Below are positions 1-10,640 of a DNA stretch of 64,000 nucleotides, in pieces; position 1 is the stretch's first letter, and every line of letters starts with the position of its first letter. Under the pieces are notes generated by a model. That model made no database searches, was not told the DNA's origin, and was given only the letters and a program-made list of their open reading frames with translations. A program made the position numbers and the translations under genes. Origin of the DNA: Craterostigma plantagineum (taxonomy: Eukaryota > Streptophyta > Magnoliopsida > Lamiales > Linderniaceae); contig JAPQWV010001591.1 in the NCBI GenBank assembly GCA_027422505.1, positions 1-64,000 of the forward strand, given 5' to 3'.

Positions 1-2192
1 CTAGGCACTGATGGCTCTGGAGGCATTTCTTCTAATTCTCCAAGAGTTACTTCTCTGCCAGCTCCACCCTCTCGAATGAACTGTTCCTCGAGAAAGTGAG
101 CATGTACAGCTACGATGATCCTCTGATCATCATGGAAGTAGAAATAATATCCCATGCTATCATTGGGATATCCTACGAAACGTCCTTTCGTGGACCTTGA
201 TTCAAGTTTGTCTGTCATAAGCTTTTTCACATAGGCGGGGCAACCCCAAACCTTTAAGTGATTCAAGCTGGGTTTCTTACCGTTCCAAATTTCGTAAGGT
301 ACCCTATCAACAGACTTCGAAGGAGTTCTGTTCAAAACATAGACTGCAGTTTGCAAAGCATATCCCCATAACGATATGGGAAGATCTGTATAGCTTAGCA
401 TAGATCGAACTTTATCTAATAATGTTCGATTTCTGCGTTCGGCAACACCATTCAACTGTGGTGTTCCGGGCGGTGTAAACTGCGAAATGATTCCATTTTC
501 TTTCATGAAATCATCAAACTCAAGACTCATAAATTCGCCGCCTCTATCTGATCGAACGACTTTAATTTGTCTCCCAGTTTGATTTTCCACCATTGTTTTG
601 AATTCCTTAAACTTTTCAAGCGTTTCATACTTGTGCTTTAACAGATACACCAAGCCATAGCGAGAGTGATCATCTGTAAAAGTCACGAAATAGTGGAAGT
701 TACCTCGGGCTGCTACACTAAACGGTCCACAAACATCTGTATGGATCAAATCCAAAATATTTGCGGCTCTTTGAAAAATCCCTGTAAAGGGAGACTTAGT
801 CATTTTGCCTAAGATACAAGACTCGCACGTTGGATAGGAATCTGATTCCGTTGGCTTAATTATGCCATGTTTCTCCAACTCTTGAATCTTTCGCACTCCG
901 GCATGACATAGTCTAAGATGCCACAAATACTTTTTATTTAACTCTAAGTTATGTTTGTCGGTAACTACATTCGCATGTTCTTGGACGTTAACGTAATATA
1001 AACCATTTATTAACGTTGCATTTCCGACGCATTTATTTCCAAAATAAATCTCACAAATATTATTATTGAATCGAAATTCATAACCATTCTTACTCAAAGC
1101 AGGAATAGAAATAATATTTTTCAGCCCCTTGGGCAACACAAGTACATCGGATAGATATAATACATGTCCAGAACTTAGTACAAGAGTCTTCGATCCAACA
1201 TGACTAGCAGGCACACAATGTCCGCTACCAATGTTAATCAAGACTTCTCGTTCCGCCAGCTTCCTACTTCGTTCCAGACCCTGGTTCAAAACACAAATGT
1301 GAGCACTAGCTCCCGAGTCAAGAATCCACGAAGTGGAAAATACAGTAAATGAACAATAAGTTTCTGAAACTTTACCTGAAGCCCCAGAAGCTCGAAGCTT
1401 GGGACAGTCCCTTTTCCAATGGCCCAGCTCTTGACAGTGAAGGCACCGATCAGTTGCCTTCGGAACATTAGGCACGTTCATTTTGGCCTTGCCCTTTTTC
1501 TTAATTCCTCCTTTTGGCTTATTAGGCTTGGGCTTGGACTTGTTCGACTTAGATCTCTTAGACCTTGTAGTCACAACAAGCGCAACCTCTTTTCCCTTTC
1601 CTTTCTTTAGCTCACGCTGAGTCTGAACCAGCGTGTTCATGAGTTCAGGAAGCGAAAATCGCCTATCGCTCAGATTATAGTTTATAATAAACTGAGCAAA
1701 TGAAGCTGGGAGTGACTGAAGGATCAGGTCAATCTGAAGCTCGTTATGAATGGGACAACCGAGAGAACTTAGTTCCTCGATGTACCCAATGAGCTTACGC
1801 ACATGTACCGCAACATCTGCACCCTCAGGCATCTTGGTATGAAAGAGATTGTCAGCAGCACGGTATCGAGACGATCTTGACTGCTCGCCGTACAACTCCT
1901 TCAGATGAATCAATATCTCGCGCATTTGCATACCCTCATGCTGGCGCTGCAGATCATTATTCATCCCAGCTAACATATAAGCCTTGACACGGGCACTATC
2001 AGCCATCCATTTGGCATAATATTCCCTGTCATCATCACTCGCACCCTCTTGGGGTTCGAGTGGTATGGGTCCCTCAAGGACATACTCTAGGCGTTCCAGA
2101 GTGAGGACTATCCTCATGTTACGGAGCCAGTCCGCAAGGTTTGGACCCTCCAAACGATTTTGCGTGATCAGTAAATTGAATGGTGACGTCAT
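1..2192 (-). CDS. Ty1/copia gag-protease-integrase polyprotein (partial, open frame)
   Basis: The frame starts with ATG at 2192 and stays open for about 730 codons to the left edge; I checked every codon and found no stop. The order is copia: Gag (about residues 1-240), a CCHC knuckle (C-X2-C-X4-H-X4-C, residues 250-263), an aspartic protease with LDSGASAH (Asp near 292), a GAG-pre-integrase HLRLCHAG motif (near 423), then the integrase core with HTDVCG (Asp 486), SDRGGEF (Asp 549) and GVAERRN (Glu 585), a D-35-E spacing. The reverse transcriptase and RNase H would lie left of the window. The protein packages the element RNA, cleaves itself and inserts the cDNA. Its intact frame contrasts with every other retroelement pol here, which suggests a young insertion. 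Confidence 0.95.
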   Translation of the reverse strand, partial: MTSPFNLLITQNRLEGPNLADWLRNMRIVLTLERLEYVLEGPIPLEPQEGASDDDREYYAKWMADSARVKAYMLAGMNNDLQRQHEGMQMREILIHLKELYGEQSRSSRYRAADNLFHTKMPEGADVAVHVRKLIGYIEELSSLGCPIHNELQIDLILQSLPASFAQFIINYNLSDRRFSLPELMNTLVQTQRELKKGKGKEVALVVTTRSKRSKSNKSKPKPNKPKGGIKKKGKAKMNVPNVPKATDRCLHCQELGHWKRDCPKLRASGASGKVSETYCSFTVFSTSWILDSGASAHICVLNQGLERSRKLAEREVLINIGSGHCVPASHVGSKTLVLSSGHVLYLSDVLVLPKGLKNIISIPALSKNGYEFRFNNNICEIYFGNKCVGNATLINGLYYVNVQEHANVVTDKHNLELNKKYLWHLRLCHAGVRKIQELEKHGIIKPTESDSYPTCESCILGKMTKSPFTGIFQRAANILDLIHTDVCGPFSVAARGNFHYFVTFTDDHSRYGLVYLLKHKYETLEKFKEFKTMVENQTGRQIKVVRSDRGGEFMSLEFDDFMKENGIISQFTPPGTPQLNGVAERRNRTLLDKVRSMLSYTDLPISLWGYALQTAVYVLNRTPSKSVDRVPYEIWNGKKPSLNHLKVWGCPAYVKKLMTDKLESRSTKGRFVGYPNDSMGYYFYFHDDQRIIVAVHAHFLEEQFIREGGAGREVTLGELEEMPPEPSVP

Positions 2193-3600
2193 TTTGTATA
2201 CAAACAAGAAAGAAAACAATCTGCAGAAAATAAAGCATTGAAGGGGTCAACGTATTATTCTACAAGCACAAATAAGGACTAACAATTTGGCTTGCTCCCA
2301 CTATTTTTCTCAAAATCCCATTCTCCCGATAGAGATTTCGGAAACCTCGTTGATAGTTTCATAGTGGAGTTGATTTCCCCGCTCCGCAGAAATGAACCTC
2401 AACCTAACAGTTTGTTGGCCCATTACTCGGACGGCGCCGTGTCCCACACGAACCCATAGACGTACCCGTGTCCAACATGAATCCATCTCATGAGTATTTC
2501 AACTACTTTGTCTCCGGTCAGGAACCCTCACCCTAACAGGAATAATTGGGAAATAACCGTCTAAGTGTAACCTATCAACGTCTGGCTCATCTTAACATTT
2601 AGAAATTCCGCCCGTAGGATAACTCTTTATAGGACGTGAATATGTTTCGGAGAGCGGCGTTTAGACAATCACCCGGAATATCAACAACGAGAGCGAAATG
2701 TTTGGCGCCGATAACTCGGAACAAACCACACATACACCCAAGTCGTTTCAATAACGAGCTTGACTTTATTGTCTTAACGCACCCGAGCCAACTACGACAA
2801 GAGCGAGATGATTGGCGCCGATAACTCGGAACAAACCGCACATGACACTCAAGCGCAATGGTTTCGAGCTTGATAGAAGACAGGACCCAGTCCTTTACCC
2901 ACTTAGTATTTTGTCCAACCGGGAGAATACGTCTCACACACAAAAGCACTTAAATATACGCACGTAACGTCAAACAAACATGCACGTAATTGCAGTAAAC
3001 CTAGTTTGCCTATAAGACCGTCTGCGTGGACTATTTCTACTCTACTACATTTATATTGATAAAAATACACATCTCTACGCCGTCGGCTTCAAACCGTGTT
3101 CTCGAACGATCTCCAAGGCTTCGAACGGCCATCTCATGATTCCTCCTCATACTCGTACAACCATCGTGCTAAACTAATTTTCTAAAAATTAATAAGGTAC
3201 AAGACGGGGGGATCAGCTGTCCCAAACAACCCGTATATTAATGAATAAATTACAAACCGGGGGGGACCTTGTCACCCTTAACATATCACCCGGAAATAGA
3301 GCCTAAGTCCACGCCGACGTCTTAATACGTGTCATACATATATATACATACAACATAAACACGTTCACGACAACAAAACGCTCAAAGAAACCAAAACGAA
3401 ATTTGGGCTAGTCCTAGACTTACGGACCCAGTGTCAATTACGAACCGCGAGGAGACTCCACTAGGGTTTTCTCCCCACGTTGCTTCGCTACGTCAGACCA
3501 TTCGCAACTAGGCGACTTTTGACCAAGCGAGCGCTCGGTTTACAAACTCGAACTAAGTTCGTTTCGGACTCGTTTATGTCGTTTCTTAGAACCGAGCTTA
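2193..3600 (-). other. Untranslated leader of the left copia element
   Basis: About 1.4 kb separates the gag start from the primer-binding site, long for a copia leader. I see no convincing coding frame. It contains a 110-bp tandem duplication. The small open frames on both strands here have no recognisable domain. Confidence 0.6.
2688..2871. repeat. 110-bp-period tandem duplication in the copia leader
   Basis: The block containing TTGGCGCCGATAACTCGGAA recurs at 2702 and 2812, offset by 110 bp, with similar flanks (GAGCGARATG before, CGAGCTTGA after). The copies have diverged at several positions. Confidence 0.8.
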
Positions 3601-3614
3601 TGGCTCTGATACCA
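3601..3614 (-). other. Primer-binding site, initiator Met tRNA
   Basis: On the minus strand this reads TGGTATCAGAGCCA, the standard complement of the 3' end of plant initiator Met tRNA. It lies one base from the LTR edge at 3616, so that LTR is the 5' LTR of the left copia element. Confidence 0.9.
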
Positions 3615-3615
3615 C

Positions 3616-5851
3616 TGTTGGGAAACCCCGGGTGACCCGAGGCCTTGCCCTGGACGCAGCGGAAGTATTGAAAGGGTCTCCCAGGTTCCCCGTTGGAACG
3701 AGTGAATTTCGAAAATTTCCTCGTTCCCGCCACAAGATCAAACTCGGTATAAAGAAAATCACGCATGTATACACGTATTAAGGTTTAGAACATTACCCTC
3801 GTCGCGAAGATCCTTAGCTCCCTAGCTCACGAACTGTGCCGAAGAGAGTCACGCCGACCCCGTGAAGTACCACAAACCAACACCACCCCAAGGATGGCTA
3901 GAGATGGTGTGGAGTGTTGTGTAGAGATGTGTATGTATGTGTGTGATTTCTAAAACTCACAAACACTTAGGGATTTCTAAAAGATCACCCTAAATGCTCT
4001 CACTTCTCTCTAAAACTCAAAGATAGAGTGAGAAAGAGCTTAATTAAAGTTATGGGCGAAATTCTCTAAGAAAATATATTAAAAGTCCATTTCCAAACCA
4101 AGAAAATGACTTTTAACTTAATCCAAATGAGATCATGTCCTACATGACTCAAAAGGTGTTAGATTCCCTTTTATTATGTCACTAAATGACCTAATAATGT
4201 CCCATATGTCTAACATAAGAACAAGGAATGAATTTGGACTTGATTTGGATTAAATTTGGCCAAACCGACGCTCGTCACGGCCTGAAACAAGCCTATTCAC
4301 GGCCGTGACTACACCCTTCACGGCCTGGGTCATAATGGTCACGGCCGTGACCATGTCGAGGTCAAAACTCAGCCTCTGCCGCTCGTCACGGCCACGAGCA
4401 ATGTGTTCACGGCCGTGACTCTTTGACAGCTTTGCGGCAGTTTTGAATTTTGATCAGATCGAGGGGTAAACGATGTCCGATTGACCTGAAATTTTAACCA
4501 TAGTTAAAAGACTCATCTATATTTATTCTGACCAAAGGGATTCTCAATCCGAGGTCTAGATTGTGAGATATGAATTTTTGAAGCTACTGCAACTTTGCAG
4601 ATGGGCTTCACAACCGTGACAAGCCTTGCTTGTCATTGTGAACCCTATTTACACGTCAACTCTTACCATTATCGTTCCGTAAATATCCGTCCATGTAAAT
4701 ATAGTTTCTAAAACATATATTTAGTATTTTATTAACGTCTCTAAGACCGTTAAATTAATTTACATCTCATATTAGTAGATACTGTCTCGGTGATCCTTTT
4801 TAAGCCCGACTCTCTTGGTTCGTCTCAACCCGGCAAGGGAGGAATCCAAGAATTCGGTAAGCACCTAGCCAATCCCGTGGTACCGAATAGATCCCGTGTT
4901 GAGTACGATCTTCGTAATTTACGAACCGACTATAGATTATCGTCGTACGTATAGACCCTTCACTAATGTCCCGGTCGAGTGAGAGTCATGGTTACGTCAA
5001 ACTCACTAGACTCGACACTATGACGAATTCGTGACTGGCGAAATTACTAAACTGTTCTCCACGTCCCACATGAGTCAGTTTATTGCTTCGGCCGAAGACT
5101 TTGTAATTTCCCGTCCCCAAATATGCATAAGACATATATCTCGGTTACTAACGAGACAGTGAATCCCTCACGTTAGTCTAAGCACGGCAGGTACCCTTCG
5201 TTGTCAAGACCACATGTCGCCGCCGACCCATGTTCATCACCGAACAAAGCGGGCCTAGCAAACTAGTGACAAGTCAAGACCCCGAAGTCAACTCCGTCAA
5301 AGACCTTTCAGTCTAAGGTCCACGTACACTACTATAGTCAATCAATCAATCATTGACACTACCCAGAGTAACGATAAGGCCCATGTGATTGTCGATTACG
5401 AGTCGTGTCCAAGTACAAGTTAATCCCCTGATTCAACTCATACCAATGTTATGACCTCCCGCTTCCCAAGCGAATGGTTGGCACAACCATTTAAGAGTCA
5501 TCAACAAATAAGTCGTAATTGACGCTCAGTCACCCTACTGAGGTCTAAGACTTATGGACTAATTTAATATCGAAGAATAATAGCTCACTGGTGCCCCCTC
5601 TCTCATCCCATGAGAATCAGTGACTATACTTACGATATATAGGTTTTATTTATTTACCATCTCACCGGATGCCTAATGAGACTTAATAGGTAAATAAATA
5701 ATATGCCTTTGAAGAATTAATATAAAAATATAAATTCCATTATCAAGTATAAGAATACAATATTCAAATACAGGCGAAAATACATCGATTATTAAATACA
5801 TGCCCTATTCATTACATCCTCGAATGGCATTCCGAGGGCACATCCCCAACA
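3616..5851 (-). repeat. Copia LTR, 2.2 kb, shared by two internal regions
   Basis: The ends are TGTTGGG and CCCAACA. A primer-binding site lies on the left, and a polypurine tract (minus strand GTGGGAGA) plus the C-terminus of a copia pol lies on the right. The same LTR is therefore the 5' LTR of the left element and the 3' LTR of a truncated right element. It belongs to the same family as the LTR at 57178-59080: both share the run from AAGCCCGACTCT to the CACTTGCACTCAATGCC end. It is about 330 bp longer, close to the size of the palindrome module at 4260-4620. Confidence 0.85.
4260..4620. repeat. Palindrome-rich LTR module (CACGGCCGTGA type)
   Basis: TCACGGCCGTGA occurs at 4297, 4339 and 4407; the middle copy extends to a perfect 20-bp palindrome at 4335-4354. 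Variants (CACGGCCTG, CACGGCCACG) fill the spaces. A conserved stretch follows with TGTCCGATTGACCT and AGGGATTCTCAATCCGAGG. The same words in the same order recur at 10300-10640 inside a gypsy LTR. Confidence 0.8.
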
Positions 5852-5866
5852 ATCTCCCACTTGCAC

Positions 5867-6025
5867 TCAATGCCATGCGCTATGATATCGTAACCCCATT
5901 TTATGGAGGTGTCGTTCAAGCACTGCCTGTGAGAGAGGCTTGGTGAACGGGTCCGCCACGTTATCCGCGGTGGCTATTTTCTGCACAGCTATGTAGCCAT
6001 TCTCAACGAACCCACGCAGCACATG
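5867..6025 (-). pseudogene. Copia RNase H C-terminal fragment
   Basis: Minus-strand translation gives about 53 residues including ADNVADPFTKPLSQ and ending HSAWH before a stop at 5867-5869. This is the usual end of a copia pol. It matches the end of the 59-63 kb copia element. The fragment stops at 6025 where sequence switches to a gypsy primer-binding site. Only the last tail of this second copia copy survives. Confidence 0.85.
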
Positions 6026-6037
6026 GTATCAGAGCCC
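6024..6037 (+). other. Gypsy primer-binding site, initiator Met tRNA
   Basis: TGGTATCAGAGCCC on the plus strand is a good complement to the initiator Met tRNA end. No LTR precedes it; copia sequence does. The junction shares TGGTA between the two parents. Confidence 0.8.
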
Positions 6038-6101
6038 AGAGTTCCGCGAAGGGAAAAGAGACGATCCTACACCAATCTTCAGATCCGCCCATACTTAAGA
6101 C

Positions 6102-7133
6102 ATGGAGGACGAAGGCTCCTCTCATGAAGAGCAACTCTTTGGAGTTGGCTATACCGCACTTAGACCAAAGGTGACCATTTTGGAACGCAAAGTGGCTGCC
6201 TTAGAGCCGTCCGTTGAGGAGCTTAAGGCCAAAGTCCCAGACGATCTCGAACAGCAATTATTGTCGGTTCGACATGCTGTTGATACGGGTGCCGAGATCG
6301 TAAGTGAATCGTCCGCAAGAACCGACAGAAAGATCGAAGCCATATTCCAGGCTGTCGATGCCCTGACCAGACGAATCGATGAGGAGATCAATTCGAGCGT
6401 GGCCCATCGTGGGGACGTTGATCACGAAATGAAGGTATTGCGTTCCTTAATACAGGTGAATGACTCACCAAGCAACTCGCGGCCGAAGTTACCTCAGCCC
6501 GAAACCTACAACGGCACGCGAGATGCTAAGGAGTTGGAAAACTACCTCCACGACATGGAGGACTATTTTGAGGCGGCTACAACCCCCGAATCAGAAAAAG
6601 TGGCTTTGGCTACACGATTCTTGATCGATGATGCCAAGCTATGGTGGCGTACGAGAAAGCGAGAAGCCGTCGAAAATGACCAGGCTCGGATCAAGGGTTG
6701 GGAAGAATTGAAGGCCGAGCTGAAGGCTCATTTTCTGCCACAACACAGTGCGTGGCATGCCCGCGATGCGTTGCGTAAGTTAAAACAGACAGGCCCTATC
6801 CATGAGTATGTGCAAAAATTCCATTTACTAATGATGAATGTGAAGGACATGTCGGAGTCGGACAAGGTCTATCACTTCATAGACGGTTTAGCAACTTGGG
6901 CGCAAGCGGAGCTTGCGAGGCGTAACATTCAAGATCTGCAGACTGCATTTGCGGAGGCCGAACGGTTGCGGGACATTCCACGTAGCCAATCTACGACCGA
7001 GCCTAAAAAGCAAGTGCCGGACAAGTTTGACAAGTACAAAAACAAGAAGGCACAAAAGGGCAAGAAGAAAGCTCAATGGCGGCCTAACCCAAATCAAGGG
7101 CAAGGTGAACAACAAAGTCGCTTTCTTAATTAA
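6102..7133 (+). CDS. Ty3/gypsy Gag protein (single ORF)
   Basis: This is a 343-residue open frame 65 bp after a primer-binding site. Residues 25-125 contain heptad-like segments (LERKVAALEPSVEELKAKV and later IEAIFQAVDALTRRI) that look like a coiled coil. The retrotransposon Gag domain covers roughly 130-290, with PETYNGTRDAKELENYL, AKLWWRTR and YVQKFHLLM. The tail is basic (KNKKAQKGKKKAQWR) and no CCHC knuckle is visible. It would form the capsid of a gypsy element. No protease or reverse transcriptase follows, so it is a gag-only relic or non-autonomous element. ACATGG precedes GAGG at the start, and no stop interrupts the frame. Confidence 0.85.
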   Translation: MEDEGSSHEEQLFGVGYTALRPKVTILERKVAALEPSVEELKAKVPDDLEQQLLSVRHAVDTGAEIVSESSARTDRKIEAIFQAVDALTRRIDEEINSSVAHRGDVDHEMKVLRSLIQVNDSPSNSRPKLPQPETYNGTRDAKELENYLHDMEDYFEAATTPESEKVALATRFLIDDAKLWWRTRKREAVENDQARIKGWEELKAELKAHFLPQHSAWHARDALRKLKQTGPIHEYVQKFHLLMMNVKDMSESDKVYHFIDGLATWAQAELARRNIQDLQTAFAEAERLRDIPRSQSTTEPKKQVPDKFDKYKNKKAQKGKKKAQWRPNPNQGQGEQQSRFLN

Positions 7134-7680
7134 GGTAAGTTTTATTATTTTTTTATTTTCTTAGTTATAGGTAAGTTTTTCTTATTTGTTTGAAATGACA
7201 ATAAAAAAATTTAAAACCAAAGCATGAAAAAACATATGAACATGATAAAAGAATTAAATGCGTATATTTTTTATTTTTGTAATTTCAGTTTTTCTTTTTA
7301 ATTTTCAAAAAAAAAATGAAGATGCAGAAAAGAGAAAAATGCATGAAAAGAGTTTTTTTTTTTCTTTTTTTATAGCTATATGAGTAAAATGCATGATTAA
7401 TGTTTGGCAAATTTGGCATTTAACATTTCACCTCGGTTGCATAATGTACCAAATTGTAATCCTAAGAAAATTAATAGTGACTCATCCTAAAAAGCACCTT
7501 TAGAAAAAAGACGAGAAGGGAATTTTGTCACCGAGTTTTTTGCGTAGGTAGGGAATTGTTGTAGTTGGTCTGCCGCTTACCCCTTGCCCTTATCATGTAT
7601 GTGGAGCAACTATCATCGGAGTACCATACATAAGGGAAACCTGCAAAACTATCAGGACTTTGGTACCCTTTGTTGGATGG
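7134..7680. other. Non-coding stretch after gag
   Basis: This is AT-rich sequence with poly-T runs and no recognisable coding frame. It starts with AAG/GTAAGT, a strong plant 5' splice-site match at 7132-7140, directly after the gag stop. The solo LTR insertion at 7686 separates it from 10889 onward, which was originally contiguous. Confidence 0.4.
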
Positions 7681-8318
7681 GTCCTTGATCGACACGTGGT
7701 GTGCTAATATAATTGCAAGTGCGACAAGTGATACTATAAAACGAATACTTAATTACTATCACCAACGTGCGATAGGCAGTGGACCTATCGTTTGTAGTGC
7801 AGTAAAGTGAGTAAACGAGTATCGAACACGAGGAATAAACTAATTTCTAGTAATAACCTATCGACTCGATATCTAACCTAAATAAATTGCGTAGGTTGTT
7901 TTACGAACTATCCTAACAGATCAATCCTAAATCAACGAGAGACTAAGAGAATACGCCTAAACTGATAAGAGTACTTTGGATGATAAAGATGTGCTTGGGA
8001 TTCGAATCCCGCTAGGTATTATTGCCTACGACAATGAGATATCGTTCCTACGTGGTTAAGACTAAATCGCAGTAATTTTCTACCCGCTCGCGAATTTGCT
8101 GTCGCCCTAAACGCTAGCGGGGATCTAAAATTCCGTAATTACTAACGGTGAGGATCGAGTATTTGCTTTCGCCCTATACTCGAATTGTATCTTCTACGAA
8201 CGGCCTAATCGTTGTTTAGCTGTCACCCTAAACGATTTTCCATACATTCACTTTAACAAATAGACAAATTAAAGCGAAGAATCAATTTCATAGAACCATA
8301 GATAGTCAAAACACACAA

Positions 8319-9947
8319 ATTCTGGGGAAGCATGTTCCTGTTGCCTAAGTCTGTTCTTAAAAGGGTGGATCCATTGTGTAGGGAATATCTATGGAATGGT
8401 AAGATAGGGGCAACTACAATGCACTTGTGAGATGGGACATAGTATGTAAATCCAAGTCTTCGGGAGGTCTCAATATCAAGAACTGTGAGAGATGAAACTG
8501 TGCCTTACTTGGGAATCAAATTTGGGACTTAGCTTCTAAAGCGGACAAATTATGGGTCCGTTGGATGAATGGGGTCTATCTAAGAAATGGTGATTTCTGG
8601 AGTCATCAACCCCTTCGGATAGCTGTTGGTTTTGGCGAAAATTAACAAGATTAAACTGCTATTTCAAGGGGGATACCAGAATGGTACTTGGATACATACA
8701 AAGAATGGAAAGTATACTACTACATCAGGCTATGTTTTGCTGATGGGAGAAGACAACCATTGGAATCCCTGCTCGATCATATGGAATAGGATGAATGCAC
8801 AAAAGCATAGCTTTATTATGTGGCTTGCCTTTTGGAAGAGACTATTAACATTTGATAGGATTCGGGCTTGGAACATTGACGTGAGGAATGCAACCTGCCG
8901 GCTATGTGACCGGGATGGGGAAACAATTTCACATATTTTCTTTGAATGTGACTTTAGTAGGCAGGTTATTGGGGATCTCGTATCATGGATGCAGACAGAT
9001 CCTGCCCCAATACAATTTGAGGCCTGGAGGTATTGGATGTTATCCATGTCTAGGAGGAGGTGCGCGTGATATCGGATCGAGGCTGCCTGTTATGTAGCAG
9101 TTGTGTACTTCATTTGGAAGGAGCGTAACTACAGGGTCCATGAGCCTGACAAAGTAAAGAGGCTGCCTGGCATGGTGGCGAAGGATGTTAGTAGAGATTT
9201 TTGCTGGCGTATTCCCGTCTGTTGCAGATCCCTTAAGTCAGCCAAGGATAGGGCCTTGTTTTGCTGATGGGAGAAGACAACCATTGGAATCCCTGCTCGA
9301 TCATATGGAATAGGATGAATGCACAAAAGCATAGCTTTATTATGTGGCTTGCCTTTTGGAAGAGACTATTAACATTTGATAGGATTCGGGCTTGGAACAT
9401 TGACGTGAGGAATGCAACCTGCCGGCTATGTGACCGGGATGGGGAAACAATTTCACATATTTTCTTTGAATGTGACTTTAGTAGGCAGGTTATTGGGGAT
9501 CTCGTAGCATGGATGCAGACAGATCCTGCCCCAATACAATTTGAGGCCTGGAGGTATTGGATGTTATCCATGTCTAGGAGGAGGTGCGCGTGATATCGGA
9601 TCGAGGCTGCCTGTTATATAGCAGTTGTGTACTTCATTTGGAAGGAGCGTAACTACAGGGTCCATGAGCCTGACAAAGTAAAGAGGCTGCCTGGCATGGT
9701 GGCGAAGGATGTTAGTAGAGATTTTTGCTGGCGTATTCCCGTCTGTTGCAGATCCCTTAAGTCAGCCAAGGATAGGGCCTTCCTTAACATGCTGTAATGC
9801 CTTGGCTTAATTGTGGTTAATTATGGTGAATGTGTGTAGGAATAGATGAGACTGTCTTAGAAATGTGTCAGGTGTGAGTTGGATGTGAAACGTGAACTAC
9901 GATGATGTACTAATTTCTATGTGGTAATGAATTTATCCTTACCAAAA
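8319..9947 (+). pseudogene. 5'-truncated LINE with zf-RVT domain, inserted in the solo LTR
   Basis: An 11-bp duplication AAAACACACAA flanks the insertion (8308-8318 and 9948-9958). The 3' end TTTATCCTTACC plus an A run is typical of plant LINEs. The frame at 8626-9069 encodes the zinc-binding region that follows reverse transcriptase in plant LINEs: WNRMNAQKHSFIMWLAFWKR, then LCDRDGETISHIFFECDF. The reverse transcriptase body and endonuclease are absent, as expected for 5' truncation. Coding is broken upstream of 8626. The C-terminal part is repeated at 9261-9593 by an internal duplication, so the copy cannot be functional. Confidence 0.9.
8732..9779 (+). repeat. 524-bp direct tandem duplication inside the LINE
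   Basis: Bases 8732-9255 repeat at 9256-9779 with an offset of 524. By eye I see only two substitutions (ATCATGG/AGCATGG near 8985/9509 and ATGTAGC/ATATAGC near 9093/9617). The near identity implies a recent event. Confidence 0.92.
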
Positions 9948-10299
9948 AAAACACACAAGTCAAGATAAATATATGTCTTAAATACGAATTAACCTAGCAT
10001 TCATCTACTCCCAAACACATAAGGAATTGGCTACTCATAATTGACGGGAAAACAACGAAAGAAATAAGGAACGAGGAGGAAAGATTCATGATCTTCATGT
10101 ACTGATGACCTGGGATGGTAGCGTAGATGAATCTTCGTTCTTCGTTCAATTCGGCGTGATTGCATCGTTGATCCGTCTCCTGCGCTTCTCGAGGTGAATT
10201 CTCCGTTCTTGGCGTCTCTATTTCGTCATTGATGTGTTAGGGTTATGATATGAGAGGTGTCCCCCTTTTCTGAGTCGAATTTCGGCTTTAATAGTGAAA

Positions 10300-10640
10300 T
10301 TCGACACCTTCACGGCCTGGGACATGTGCCTTCACGGCCGTGACACTGTCTGGGCACAAAATGAGCTCAATGCCGTGTGTCACGGCCTCGTGCAGTAGTG
10401 TCACGGCCATGACACTTTTAACAGCCTTGCGACAATTGTGTATTTCTCTCAGATGGAGGGGTAATGTCCGATTGACCTAAAATTTTAACCATAGATAGAA
10501 GACTCTCCTGTCTTGATTCTGACCAAAGGGATTCTCAATCCGAGGTTTAGATTGGAATATATGACTTTATAATGCTGCTGCTTTGGGTCACGACCTGGTG
10601 CAAGAAGTGCCACGGCCGTGACTGAGTTGAATCTTGGCTT
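10300..10640. repeat. Second copy of the CACGGCC palindrome module, in a gypsy LTR
   Basis: TCACGGCCGTGA lies at 10332-10343 and CACGGCCGTG at 10611-10620, with CACGGCCTG variants between. TGTCCGATTGACCT, TTTTAACCATAG and AGGGATTCTCAATCCGAGG follow in the same order as at 4260-4620. Confidence 0.8.
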
